A DNA stretch of 64,000 nt from Anaspis maculata (GCA_949128115.1 OX421963.1:35695979-35759978); one strand, 5' to 3'; shown: positions 46,285 through 58,624, numbered from the stretch's first letter. Notes: generated from the sequence alone by a model not told the origin. Numbers and translations: made by a program.

Positions 46285-46840
46285 CTATAGGACCCCGAGT
46301 ATCACATGAAGGCACAAAGGTGCTTGCTAAAGTTACGAAAGCCAGGGAAAAATGCAAAGGGGTCCGATAGACCTTCGAATACTAAACAAAGGCACAAGAG
46401 TGCTTACTAAATTTAAATGGAAAAAATGCTAGAGGGCTCAGCGGGGGTTCAAACATCATCATTCAAAACACAATAAGGTCCAATGGGGCTATTAACAACA
46501 CATGAAAGCAAAATATGGCTTTTTGGGCATATGAGGACACAAGCGGACCAAGTAGGGCTTCGAATACCAGACGAAAACACAAGTGTGCTTTCGATTGCTT
46601 GAAAACTCCCGAAGACACGAAAAATTGCAAGGGGGCTCATCAGGACTTCAAAAGACATTGAAGGCACAAGGGAGCTCAATAGTGCTTTGGATTACACAAG
46701 AAGGCTAAAGGGGCTCACAGGAATTCTAAACACGTGAAAAAACATGGGGGGACTCACCAGGGCGGCAAACGGTACTTGAGGTTGAAAACACATGTGGGCG
46801 CCCGATAGGGCTCCAAATGTTACACGAAGGCACCAGCTTC
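46285..46840. repeat. Degenerate tandem repeat (AAGGCACAAG...GGGCTC)
   Basis: The words GAAGGCACAA, GTGCTT, GGGGCTCA and CTTCGAATAC recur in the same order every 50-110 bp, across roughly seven decayed units. No coding signal. Confidence 0.5.
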
Positions 46841-46921
46841 AATCATTGACGTCTTCATGTCATGAATAGAATATATAAATTACGAAAGAGATGAAATGAA
46901 TGAACTTGCGAGCATTCTGGA

Positions 46922-47094
46922 CAGGGCCGGGCCTAGCAGGCGTGCAGTGCGTGCCTGTACGCAGGCGGCAAGTCCTAGGGGCGGCAATATTGTGTAATAA
47001 TAAAGTTGAATTTCAAAGGATTTTTTTCATTCCCGCATTTGGGGGTCTCCACTGCCGGTGAGGGGCGGCGGCAAATAGGCCAGGCCCGGCCCTG
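46922..47094. mobile_element. Short hAT-type MITE
   Basis: The 173-bp element has inverted ends CAGGGCCGGGCCTAGC and the mirror TAGGCCAGGCCCGGCCCTG. It is flanked by the 8-bp duplication ATTCTGGA/GTTCTGGA (46914-46921, 47095-47102), with one mismatch. CAG...CTG ends with 8-bp duplications are the hAT signature. Non-coding. Confidence 0.7.
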
Positions 47095-47689
47095 GTTCTG
47101 GAGACACGGCAGCTGTACTCCAGAAGTCTCCAACATCGGAATAGACTTGAATCTTCTTTTCTATAGTATCTGGAGCGTAGAAGTACCAGAGTAGAAAGTG
47201 TATTACCAAAGCTTACGATGTTTTAAACTGAATTCTTGATACGCTGAAGTGCCGGTCGGTTTCAGTGTCAAGCTTGTGATTGACAGAGAACGCAAATATG
47301 AGAGAAAGCTTTCAAATGAGTCTTATTTCTTCGGTAGCTGTAGGGCCTTTTATTCTCGCCTTCATTGAACTTCATTAGAAAATTTTGGATGACCAATTCA
47401 GTTGTTGGATAGTTTAGTATGAACCCACTGTTGTCTAGAACGAGTTCCAGAAGAACCTTGGATGCTGTCTTGCGAGTGTGTCACATTTCGCGGACATCTT
47501 GTATTCCACCCTGTATGTTTTGCTTGACGTAAAAGTACGGGGTATCATGCACGAACAATACTGACTTATAACAGAAATGTCCTAATTGACTCCAATGCTT
47601 CTCAATTCTCCTACATCTTCCATCTCCTTTAAATTTGGATTTGTGCCAAAACATGCATCGTGAATAATAGGTATACAGTGAATTCTCCT
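47095..47689. other. Intergenic, no gene seen
   Basis: Unique-looking AT-rich sequence with no supported frame. It would be distal upstream sequence of the ferlin-like exon. Confidence 0.35.
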
Positions 47690-48138
47690 TCCGCCTGTCA
47701 AACGGAAATTCCTTGTAATTACAACCATTCCAGGTGTGTAAGCTTTACTATGGATCCCGTTTGCAGGAGAACAACAATGCCTAATGCAATGCACGTTACG
47801 TTTTCGCACAGGAGCGGATCCTGCTGCCTCGCAGTACCTTACCTTCCTACCTACGTTCCCGCTCGCCGATGCCTTCAGTTCTGTACGGCAGGATGCAGGC
47901 ATCCCGCGAGCAGGCGAGCGAGGAGCCACCGACCGACCGTCCTGTTGAATTACGCAGGAACTGGCGCGGTCCTGCGCCCCCCACCACTGCCACCCCGTTT
48001 TGCAACCGCCACAGATCCTGCCGCCAGTGGCAGGACGCGCCCGCTCGATCAACAAGTCGTATCCTGCTGCAGATCGCAGGATCGGCAGCAACAGCAACAA
48101 CAGTTCGGTCGCGGCGGCCGCGGAAAACGCGCGCAAAC
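47690..48138 (+). promoter_or_regulatory. GC-rich promoter/5' UTR of ferlin-like gene
   Basis: This tract stands out from the AT-rich surroundings by high G+C and many CpG. Between 47815 and 48090, TCCTGC or its complement GCAGGA recurs about nine times on both strands. It ends in AACAGCAACAACAG and a good insect start context (CAAACATG). I infer a CpG-type promoter and leader for the exon at 48139. The transcription start is not identifiable. Confidence 0.4.
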
Positions 48139-48217
48139 ATGTCGCTGTCGGTGAAGCTCAAACAGTTCAAAATAGCGAGAAGCAAGGGCGAGAAATTGGC
48201 CAAAGTCGAATTCAGAG
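48139..48217 (+). CDS. First coding exon of a ferlin, probably otoferlin-like (partial)
   Basis: The 79-nt exon encodes MSLSVKLKQFKIARSKGEKL and then AKVEFR, and ends at a GTATGA donor in phase 1. The hydrophobic/basic pattern followed by (I/L)AKV.FRG is how the first C2 domain (C2A) of otoferlin-type ferlins begins, with the same length and junction. Ferlins are large, tail-anchored multi-C2 proteins that drive Ca2+-dependent vesicle fusion. No further C2 exon is found to 64000, so intron 1 would exceed 15.7 kb. The ATG has a good context and follows a GC-rich leader. The call rests on 26 residues only, so another gene family is possible. Confidence 0.5.
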
Positions 48218-48239
48218 GTATGAGCTTGGACATTTTTTT

Positions 48240-49202
48240 ATTATTTTTATTAATTTTTTCATAACACATTGCTCTCTTTACATTGAATTAGACGTGTAAA
48301 TTCTAATTAATTAAGATTAGCGAGCACTATCTACTGAATAACTTATTGCGGTGTGTCCGATTATTTGGACATTTAAATGAAGTAAGCAACTGGGCATGCT
48401 ATTGGCTGTGTCATAGAAACTAACTCAGATCATAGCTCAGATCAAAGTTAACTTGCTCATAAAGCTTTTGGTGGAACCCTCAGTAAGTATTTGTTTTTGT
48501 TAAAACAACCCCCATTATATTTACAATTTGTTAGAAGGAAACAATAAGTAAATGAACTGTGAAACAGAAGGTATTTAGATAACTACAATTATTATTGACT
48601 AATTTAAATTTGATCACCTGGAAGGGTGATTGGTACGAAACGTTGAACGTGGCTTTTAAATTTATAAGTACAGGGTGGTTTACATCGAGCATTAGTAGTT
48701 ACCACTTGTTACATCCATAGCTCCCATGATTACCGTATCAGCCCCATTACGGTTATTTTTGGACACTGAGATTATTAAATTCTTTTTTTTTTGTCTTGAA
48801 CGCTAAGATCGATCGATTCGAAAACTGCGGGGTTGGACTTGAAATTTTAGTCTTTCAAGTTAGTGTCAAAAAAAAATCATTCTGTATGCGATTATTTTTG
48901 TGTATTGAACAAAACTTGCGGCCGATGGAGATCTGAAAACAAACAGCAAACAAGCGAATAGGTAAAACAGAATACAGTTCTGTGCTTAAATTTTGGTCTA
49001 AATTGGGCCACTAAAATATGTGGGGTGTACCACGGACACAAGTTGTTGTCGGCAGTCGCGATTTTCCACAATTTCCCCAACATGCACTTATGTAGAAGCG
49101 GTCGGACCAGACGGTGCATTTGTCGAGAACATGTCGACATGGTTAAAGGGGCGGATTTGAGTTCAAAAAACAAGTCGTATGTGATTGTGGTTCTGTTTAT
49201 AG
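48240..49202. other. Presumed intron sequence, no feature
   Basis: AT-rich. A TACAGGGTGG word at 48670 may be an isolated transposon end. No gene is supported. Confidence 0.3.
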
Positions 49203-49330
49203 TGTTACGAGTGGCGAGCCTCGCGTGCATTCGAGAGCACACGCGGTCCTTCTAAACTGTTTGCATCGGATCGCAGTGCTACGAGTTTCGAAGCTCTAGT
49301 GCATTCCAGAACATGCGCGATAACTTGGAC
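49203..49330 (+). mobile_element. Two tandem LTR 5' ends, Gypsy-type relic
   Basis: TGTTACGAGTGGCGAGCCTC (49203) and TGCTACGAGTTTCGAAGCTC (49277) are two diverged copies of the LTR start seen at 7590 on the minus strand (TGTTACGAGTTGCAAGGCTC). Each is followed by GTGCATTC(G/C)AGA(G/A)CA. The rest of the LTR is missing. Confidence 0.5.
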
Positions 49331-50877
49331 CATCTAATTTACATGAGGATATCAATAGGGGGTGAAATACATCAGCCATACATTCAAATTCTTCAAGCTT
49401 GTTGCTGTGATCTTTGGAACATTACACTTGATAATAAAGTAAATGGACAACTTGAAAACGTGCAGCGGAATTGTTGATTTGTGATGAGCCATGATAAATA
49501 CTTATTCTAGGTACCCACTCCCTGTCGCACATTTTTAGAGAAATATTGCAATCCTTTTTAGTGCGACATACAGTTTTCGAGTTTTTCCGACTTGAGGAAA
49601 TGCATTTTCTGCAACTTTTTCACCTATGAACTGATTTACGCCAAATGGACTTTAAAATTAAGATATATTTGACGATTTTTACAATGTACAATTTGGAAAA
49701 GGTTCTGAGGTTTTCCCGGAAGATCAAATTCACCTTAGTATGTGCACAACTTTTGTATTTTTATTATACCCAAGGATGCTGCATTTTTTCCAATCTTGCA
49801 ATCAACTAAATCCAAAGGGACGTCTCGAGCAGAAATGCTCATAGGTTCCTGAATGAATATTAGTCGGGATATAGAGAATGAAATTATACATTATCATGGT
49901 TATATTGGTCCCATAATATGAACATTAAAGTTACTTCTAGTCTTTTCACTGGTTGTCCAAGTATATCGCCATCATCAACAAAAAGTACATCAGCGTGGTT
50001 TTAGTTGAATGTTGAATGCCTCAATTGAGGGTCGTCTAACAGCAAAAGATGTAAGAAATTATTTTGAAGCCCGCTTAAATAATTGCCCCACGGTTTGATT
50101 TCTCACTCAACCCTCTGCGATCTATGGTTCTTCACTTGAGATAGAACTGGAACTTCTGAAACTGAAAGCCATTGTCGTGAAAGCCCTGTGGTTACTTGAC
50201 TCGAAAAACGGAATTTAGGAAGTTATTACCTCATAGAGTACACTCTGGGCAATATTCCCTAAGTCTTTAATTCACGCATCCAACACAGTGAAAGTGGAAA
50301 ACTGTATCTCCATCTTTATACGTTTGCAGAGGTATGTTTATCAAGAACAATCTTCCTTATTAGTCCCTCATTTTTCAATTATCGATCTTCCTGTGAATTT
50401 TGTAACACTTCCGGGACACCTGTATAGCTGAGGACTATGGTATATCGCCGAGTAAGGCGCCGAATCTAATCTATAATAAAACCCTCACTGTGGTTTATAT
50501 TTTCTCTGCTAGCAAACTGTGGTTTATATAGGATTTCTTCTACTAATTTCTTCTACTAAATAGAAAATCAACTTCGCGCACTGGGCCAGATGGACTTTTT
50601 CACGCGTTGCATAGTACTGGGGCATATACTATCGTGCGGTGATGCCACTGGAAAAAACATGAAACGAGAAAGCCATCGAAACAAAACCCCACTGATTAAT
50701 CCCTCACTGATTCAAACATGATTGTCTTCGTTGTTATCGTCATCAATGTTATCGTTACTGAAAAAAAAAACTGAAAAACCTGCTACCTAATAACCTAGTA
50801 GTTGATGCAGGGCAAAAAAAAATCGACTTCGCGATGCAGGAACAGTAATGACGTACCTACTTGACGGCTAGTAGTAA
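49331..50877. other. Presumed intron sequence, no feature
   Basis: No coding frame or bounded repeat was recognised. The stretch at 50775-50825 resembles 6965-7030 (CAGGCAAAATAAAAAAA and TTGATGCAGG words), suggesting a further dispersed repeat. Confidence 0.3.
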
Positions 50878-52358
50878 ACAAGCGAATATGCCTCATGGGC
50901 ATGAGGCTCAGTAGCGCACTTCCTTTTTGAAGGATTAGTGAACGCAAGATGTTAATTGGGATTCTACCGTTATTTGAGCAGAAATTTCAATATGGCGGCC
51001 AAAATAGCGTCAGAATCATGAAATTTGGCTTAAAAATCAAAATGATCGTACTATAGACAAGGATAAGTTACAAGTTTCATGAAAATCGTTCCACTAATAA
51101 GAGATTTCAATATGGCGGCCAAGATGGCGGCATAAAGTTGGAATTTGGCTGGAGAATGATACAAATCATACGAAAGAAAAGTAAGTCCCTAGCTCCATGA
51201 AAATCGTTAAGTGATAAGAAATTTCAATATGGCAGCCAAGATGGCGGCAGAGCATCATTTGTCCAAAATCGGATGTTTTTTTATGGAGTTCACATCGCCT
51301 GTGAATTTCACTCAGATCGGACCACTTTCAGAGAAATTCAAAATGGCGGACCAAAGATGGCGGCCAATGACAAAAATCATTGGCCAAATTTATATGGTGG
51401 ACACGTACGCATTTGATTGGCATTTACACCACATCGATATCTCTTTTCGTTAAGGCATAATTCTTCTAGTTCTATCACTCTGAAATGCGTTCAATATGGA
51501 GAATACAAGATGGCGGCGGGGCATCAATTGTCAAAAATGGAATGTATTTTAATGAAGTTTACATCGCCTGCAAATTTCACTCAAATTGGACCACTTTCAG
51601 AGAAATTCAAAATGGCGGATCAAAGATGGCGGCGAGGATGGCGGCGAGGATGGCGGCCAAGTGACAAAAATGATTGGTCAACTTTATATTGTAGACACGT
51701 ATGCATTCGATTGGCGTTTGCATCACATTGATATTGTTTTTCGTTGAGGCATAATTCTCCTAGCTTTATCACTTTGAAACATGTTCAATATGGAGAATAC
51801 AAGATGGCGGCGGGGCATCAATTAACGGAAATTGGATGTATCTAATTGTAGTTCACACCGCCTGCTTCACTCGAATTAGACCACTTTCAGAGAAATTCAA
51901 AATGGCGGATCAAAGATGGCAGCCAAATGACAAAAATCATTGGACTTTATATGGGGGACACGTATGCATTTCATTGGCGTTTGCACCACATCTATATCTT
52001 TTTTCGTTGAGGCATAACTCTCCTAGTTCTATCACTTCGAAACATGTTCAATATGGAAAATACAGGATGCGGCGGGGCATCAATTGTCGAAAACTGGGCA
52101 GATGTGGTTTACATTGCCTGCAAATTTCATTTCAATCGGATCACTTTTAGAGAAATTCAAAATAGCGGATCAAAGATGGCGGCAGAATAACTAAAAACCA
52201 AAAGTCAACTTGACATCCTGGATTTATGTACTATTGATCAGCGCTTACACCACATTGATATCTTTTTTCCCTGAGAAGTTATCCCAGGTACGGACGGACG
52301 GAAAAAGTGAAGCTAAAAGCGCCTTTTTCCCATTTTTTGGGGAAGTGCGCTAAAAATA
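50878..52358 (-). mobile_element. Helentron-like repeat family, copy c (both ends present)
   Basis: About 1.48 kb. The left end ACAAGCGAATATGCCTCATG has a perfect 8-bp stem (GCCTCATG/CATGAGGC) and TAGCGCACTTCC. The right end carries a short GGAC run and GGGGAAGTGCGCTAAAAATA, which mirrors the TAGCGCACTTCC. On the minus strand the layout is: 5' subterminal TAGCGCACTTCC, microsatellite, tandem body, inverted GGAAGTGCGCTA, stem-loop, end CGCTTG. This is the DINE-1/HINE plan. Seven exact AAGATGGCGGC cores occur. No Rep/helicase frame is present. Confidence 0.8.
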
Positions 52359-53713
52359 GTATATCACACACACATACCCAGACGGGAAATGCATCATTAC
52401 TGCTGAGGACAAAGAGAGCCTTGTTCTAGCCCGAAGGGAGAGTGATCCATCTTCCGTCAAGAGAATGTACCTACCTATACTAGGTACAGGCGTTTGAAAG
52501 TTGAAATATGAAAATCAAGTTTTTCTCATAATTTCCAAATCGGCCGATCAATTCTACTGATGGAACTTGGTTCAAGTATTACTGATTTACCCACTCATTG
52601 TTTGGTTAGATGCAGTGTACCGAAATGTTTCTTCTAACCTACCATTTCTTCATTTTCCCGCGGAGTAGGTGATGAGTCACTTCCCGCCCTCTTACATGGT
52701 ATGCGATGAATTGATGACATAGTGGTTGTGAATAAAATATTTATACACACCACACACCTTAACGGTTTGCTCCAGTCCAGCCACGGCCATAACTTCACCC
52801 TTCACACGCGTAATGAAGCTCCCCCATTCCGTATGGTAATACCTACGCACTATGTATTTCCATTATAGGTATCCATTACATACCATGCCATCGTAACGCA
52901 CATTACCATATCCACGTATAAATTTGACAAAATTTTAGCACTCAGCGCAACACAAATTGGACCTTCATACTCGCCTTTATACTTTTAAAAAATCAATAAA
53001 ATCGAACCGTTTGAGCCATACCTAATGTCTACACAAATTTGAGCCTTTGTAATGTATACGTTGGATTTTGCCAGAGCGGAGCGGCTCAATAATGCCCCGG
53101 GGGCTCCAGTGCTAATCTACATAAATACGAATCGCGCTTTTACTCACACTGCACATTTCTCATCAATAATGCAACTTTGTAAACTCACCCACCCACTTTA
53201 TTATTCCATTCGCAAGCCAACTTTTGCATATTAAAAAGTTTTGCCACCGGTTGAATTATTCCTTTCGGAGCTTTATATCTTATTGTTGTTGTTCAGTTGT
53301 TTTTCCCAGGTTTTTGCGAGTTGGTCTGCAAAACCTTATGCCCATCATCATACTTGTTGAATATTCCTGTAGTGATACTACCACAGATTACCACTATTGA
53401 TTCCCTTACTGCAATTATTCTATATAATTAACTTTGGGCAACTTCTGCTCAACTTCATTTTGTCGCCTTTTTAATGACAAGTCCCGGGACTCGGCCCAGC
53501 AGCCGCCTCGAGCGCAAAGTTTTGTCATTAATAATAATTAATTTTCCTTGCGAAGAAAATACTAAACGTAAATGAGAGTAGATTAGGACGTGTCGTAACT
53601 TGTGTCATTGGTTTAGAAACAACCGCATCTAAATATATTGTATTTGTAGTAGCGTTTCAAGCTACCTCGCACTGCTCCGATTTAGAGCAATGAGTTGTAG
53701 TACTGGAAAAAAA
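52359..53713. other. Presumed intron sequence, no feature
   Basis: AT-rich sequence without a supported gene, RNA or bounded repeat. Confidence 0.35.
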
Positions 53714-53810
53714 GCAAGTAAATATGCCCTCACGGACGTGCGGCTCAGTAGCGCACTTCTCCTTTGAAGGATCAGTGAATGCAAGATGTTAATTAGTTAA
53801 TTGGGCATAG
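53714..53810 (-). mobile_element. Helentron-like family, copy d (end fragment)
   Basis: CAAGTAAATATGCCCTCACG and GCTCAGTAGCGCACTTCTCC match the left end of copies b and c, with about 85% identity by eye. The stem has changed on both sides (CACG with CGTG instead of CATG with CATG), so pairing is kept. Confidence 0.65.
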
Positions 53811-54230
53811 TTATGATGCAGAAACCTACCAACCCAGTCATCTGAGATACATTGAACTAAAGTCTGAATTCTCATATTTAATCCAGAGAGAATATGCGAT
53901 TTGTTTTATTCGTTCCTTTGCATCTTCACTGTACAGTATTGGATTTTTCACGCTTTTTATGTAAGGACTATCTCGATCCGTGCTATCTCGAGATTACGAA
54001 TATAACTGCTGGATGGAAATGAGTTATATTTTGGCTGGGTTTGGTTGCTTCCGGACTAGAGAGAAAGAAATGAAGCTCTTATATACTAGAACAAATTGTA
54101 TTAGTTCCACGAATATACCCAAAATTGCTGAGGAACGTGAGAGAAGAGAAAAAGAAGCTTGTGCAGACACAGCAGCGGAGACACTACACAGAAAGAAGAA
54201 GAGCACGGAGAAACATATCCATAACAATAG

Positions 54231-54234
54231 AATA

Positions 54235-54318
<84 letters not shown>

Positions 54319-54327
54319 TATCATCAA
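54231..54327. repeat. (ATC)n microsatellite
   Basis: About 30 uninterrupted CAT/ATC triplets. Frames that read it as poly-His or poly-Ile are artefacts. Confidence 0.95.
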
Positions 54328-54693
54328 TACATCATAGTACGTTAATCATCAAATGTACGACGCTGGACGTCGCGTCGTTCAATTGATATATAGTAGGTTC
54401 ACTTATTGTACTGTGACTCTAGTTGGCTGGGCAAATTTATTACTTTAGCATTATAGGCTTGCCGCCTTTTTACCTGGTGTGGAACTGACTTCTCTAGAAG
54501 TGAAGTTATATAATTATTCATTAAACAACTAGATAATACCTTCCTACATGATCGTAGGTTGCCAAAATGACCAAGGATCTATCATAAATAGGTATAAAAC
54601 TTAGGTATAAAATTGGGCTTTCAACAATAATATCAATGTAAATATAGAAACTTAACACATATTATCATAAACTAAGAGTATGAAGAATACATA

Positions 54694-55160
54694 TTTTTTT
54701 TTTTTTTATTCGTTTATTTAACGTCAGCCTATTTCCGCATCGAGGCCTAACACCGACGCCGGTGAATGCTTTCCTCCACAATTTTTATCGAACCTTTCAA
54801 AGCCATCAAGGCTTTTTGTTCAGCCCATTTACTACCAATTCTGAAAAAATTGCAAATAGAAGAGATACAGAATTTTGAAATTGTTCCACGAGCCCCAATA
54901 AATATACCAATCACATCAATTTTGTCAATATCATAGTGTTCATTGAGATATTTTGCTGTTGGCTCATAAATTGCACATTTTTCCTTGTGGACTTCTTCTG
55001 GCTGAGTCTTCTTGACTTCAAACCGCACAGTTGGATCCAAAACATACCCTTTTCTTTTCTTTCTTATCAAATTGATATTAAAATTTTGAAAAACTGACCT
55101 TGTCATATGTGGAAATGCGACTAGAGAAGCGCAGAGCTGTATTACCGTCATTTAGACACC
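54694..55160 (-). pseudogene. R2-like LINE, 5'-truncated C-terminal end
   Basis: The minus-strand frame (55151 to 54747) reads ...YVLDPTVRFE, IYEPTAKYL, then DVIGIFIGARGTI. This is the C-terminal segment following the fingers and RT domain in R2-like insect non-LTR elements. It ends in a stop, a 3' UTR of only about 55 bp and an A-tract (plus-strand T-run 54694-54707). RT motifs are absent, so the copy is heavily 5'-truncated, as is usual for target-primed insertions. The clade is assigned from memory of related proteins. Its last approximately 76 bp are shared with the SINE at 24753-25084. Confidence 0.7.
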
Positions 55161-55282
55161 AGAACCCTACGGGGCCGCCTTCAATTAAATCATCTTGACG
55201 TCGGCCATTCAAGGCCGACAAAAACTCGTTCCGCCAAGGTTCAAAACGAAATTAAATCAAAAACTGAAGGTACTCACATAAA

Positions 55283-55564
55283 CTACGGTCCAATACGCAA
55301 CTTCAAGCGGCTGGGTTTTTTGAGATTTGGTTTAATAAACTTTTTACACGTAAATCCTGCTGCAACAGCAGGCCTGCTAGGATGTTCCTTGTCTTGCCAA
55401 TAGTTCTTCATTATTCGGCAGGTTTTTTTTTCGACTGGAAGAGGGAAAGGATTGATGATTCCACGGGACCCCTTTTTTTGAGGACTAGTAGGTATTTTTA
55501 CAGTTTGAATCACGTGAAGTTGAACCGGCTTCGAGAGGTTAGAAATATTATTGACACCTGTCAA
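55283..55564 (-). other. Open frame of unclear status
   Basis: A 93-codon minus-strand frame without an ATG until position 52. It lies just after a TTTGACAG that could serve as a splice acceptor, and ends in a stop. The peptide is basic (KKFIKPNLKKPSRLKLRIGP at its end) and of natural composition, so it might be the last exon of an antisense gene, but no partner exon or family match is seen. Confidence 0.2.
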
Positions 55565-55599
55565 ATGTCAAAGCTGCTTTGATTTATTTGTTCATTGGC

Positions 55600-56189
55600 G
55601 AAAATCAAAAACAGGTCAAAAAATTAGTTACTGCATTTTCCAATAAATTGGAAAAAAGCGCCAGACGTCACGTCCCGCAGAAATGTTCCGTCTATCTGCA
55701 GAGAAAATGCGTAAGAAATGTGTTCCAAAAGTGGTTCGAACGACTTCGTGTCTCTTCGTGAATTATTGTGCCAAATGAAGCCAGAATAGCCAACCGCAAA
55801 GTTGTGGGAATTTTCTATATTTCAGATTTGGAAACTTGAAAACAAAATCTCACAACCGGCTAGAATCACGAAAACCATCATGAACAGTAAATGACATTGA
55901 AAATATAAAAAATACAAATAATAAATAATACATAAAGGCAGGTCGTAACAATTGGGAAGTATCTTCTTTCACAAGATTCTAAAATAAGGAAAATATCTTC
56001 ACTCCGAGATACCTTTCTCTCACAAGAAACGATAAAAAAATTCTTTAACCTTTCTCTCATAAAACATGGAAGTCCCATGGATCGATATGAAATATAAAAG
56101 GTTCAACATGAATGAAAAAAATAGCTTTACCATGTCAATTAGTTTAACAACATACCTAAACGTTCTCAAAGCCATATCACCTGTTCTCA
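55600..56189. other. Presumed intron sequence, no feature
   Basis: No supported gene or bounded repeat. Confidence 0.3.
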
Positions 56190-56745
56190 TCTTTAATTAT
56201 TATTATTATTCCAGGAAGATTTTTCTTGGTTCGGGTAGGTACCAAGGCTATGAGCGGCACATTGGAGTTGAAATCTTTCTTGTCTCTGTCTCCTTTGGAG
56301 AATATTTCAAGCGCCAACAACGCCATCAACGAAAAATCTTTTATGGTCGAGCCGTAGCTTTGGGGGTCTTTAACAAAAATTCGTAACTATTGGCCCGTTG
56401 TTCGTACCGATGTAGAATTTGTGGAAAAATAAGAGCTCAAACTTTCTTCCAAATTTAACCTAGTATAGGTATGTGTTCATGTATTTCCATAACAACTGGT
56501 GCTTCTCCGCGATCCGCATGTTATAACTTTTTAGACACAGCCGGCTTCTGAAATGTAGCACTTCATCGGCGATGCCGTGCCACACTAAATTGTTATTACT
56601 GCCATTATTACTCGTTATTTCGGCAAGTTTTTTTTTGATCTGGGCCCAAGGCTCATGAGCTACTCATTGGAGTCGGAATTTTTTGATAAAATCCCCCCGT
56701 CTAGGACTAGATGCTGTGACGGACATCGTGGAACGAGCGCGTTCA
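56190..56745 (-). mobile_element. Helentron-like family, fragment h
   Basis: Shares with the distal part of copy e (58960-59720) the words GGTCGAGCCGTAGCTTTGG, AACTATTGGCC, GACACAGCCGGCTTCTGAAATG, CACTAAATTGTTATTA and CGTCTAGGACTAGATGCTGT. Both ends of the family unit are missing. Confidence 0.65.
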
Positions 56746-57843
56746 CTTTTTCGCTGATGGTCCAGAAAACAAGATATTTCTTTCAATCTTATGGCGTCAC
56801 TCGGTCAACCTCAAGCGCAAACCAAAGTGACTCCCTCACAATCATCTCTCTCCAACTCCGCCGATACTGGTCAGATTTGTTTAAAATTTTGCACGTCCAT
56901 TTGAATAAACTCTCCCGCTGTAAGAAAGTTCCGGCCTTTGATAGTTCTTGGGGAAATAATTCGGGTGTTTTTCTGATTTGCACTTTTGAGGGTCTGTCGT
57001 AGTTCTCTAGGGAGCACTTCAGAAAAATGTTACTCTAGCTTCTCGAATTTTTTGAGAGATATTATCTCCCAAAGTTTTATGCAACGTCAACAAAACATCC
57101 TGTTTTTTTTTTATTGAACAGCAGCTCTACATTGTTCTTCTTACATTGGTGTCAGAGGTGGCATCATTGTGGTATATATAGGTATATACGTTGAGGTATA
57201 TTGAAATGTATACAACCCAGAAACAACCTAGAGCCAACCCAACCCAATATTCAAAAACCCAGCAACAACCTAGAGCTGAATAATAAAACAATCGAATACA
57301 CTCCAATAACGGAACGTGGTTTGCACGCATTCTATGACTACCTCCGAAATACTGACTGGACCTTTCTGGAGAAAAACACCGACGTCAATTTCAAAATCAT
57401 GACATTCAGCAAAATTCTCACTTCAGGCATCTCGGAACACTTTCCCACGAAATCTAGACAAGTATCAAGACACGTTAACAACAAAAATACATGGTTCAAT
57501 GACAGGCTGAAGCAACTTAGAGATCAACTATCTTTCTTGAATGATTTACATCGTAGGCATCTCATTAGCCGAAACAAACTTAACACTTTTAAAAAGTTGT
57601 ATAAAGAGGAGCTTACTGCTGCCAAAAAAGACGCCAACGATCGCTTCGTAGAACATGCGATTAACAAACCATCGGCTGCGTGGAAATTGATCAATAAAAA
57701 CAAAATTAAACATTCTCTGATACCCCTGACACCAGCAAAAATGAACGATTATTTCAGCAATATAGCACAATCAATTTCAGATAAGCTTCCCAAAACCAAT
57801 ATCAACCCTTCACAATATCTACGAAAAAACACCTTGATAAATA

Positions 57844-58624
57844 ACAAGCGAATATGCCTCGTGGGCATGAGGCTCAGTAGCGCACTTCCTTTTTGGAGGA
57901 TTAGTGAACGCAAGATGTTAAGTGATTAGGGTTCTACCGTCTTGGGCAAAAAATTCCACTATGGCGGACAAAATATCGACAGAATCATGAAATTCGGCTT
58001 GAAAATCAAAATGATCGTACTAGACAAGGGTAAGCTCCAAGTTTCATGAAAATCGTTCCACTAACAACAGATTTCAATATGGCGGCCAAGATGGCGGCAG
58101 AATTATGAAACTTAGCTTGAAAATAGGAATGATCGTACGAGACAAGCGTAACTCTCAAGTTTCATGAAAATCCTTCCACTTATAAGAGATTTCAATATGG
58201 CGGCCAAGATGGTGGGGCAATCATGAAATTTGGCTTGAAAATAAGAATGATCGTACTAGACAAGGGTAAGTTTCAAGTTTCATGACAATCGTTCCACTAA
58301 TAAGAAATTTCAATATGGCAGCCAAGATGACGGCCGAATTATGAAAGCCAACCTGCCTATTTGGTCCTTGAGGACCTAAGCTATCCACCGGATAAAGTTC
58401 AATCTTCAAGGGCTGTAGCTTTATTTCCCGAGGAGAAGTTCAACTTCATCGAAGTGCACAGGAGATCTCTGTTTTTTGAGAATAATGATAACGATGTATG
58501 GATAACAAAAATAGTGCCCATTGGCCACCCTTGGGGACATCAGCTATTAATCGGAAAAAAGTTCCAAGACTCTTGTTTCAATTCTCGAGAAGGAGTACAG
58601 CGTCTTAATTTCTGCACGGACTCG

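Noticed and set aside
47582..48136. 184-codon minus-strand open frame over the GC-rich leader
   Set aside because: The tract is GC-rich and open in several frames on both strands. The peptide has no domain, and it lies exactly antisense to the likely promoter/leader of the ferlin-like exon.
53980..54345. Frames with long His or Ile runs
   Set aside because: Created by the (ATC)n microsatellite at 54231-54327.
55283..55564. Minus-strand basic frame as a protein-coding gene
   Set aside because: No start codon at the head, no partner exon and no family match. Kept only as a low-confidence item.
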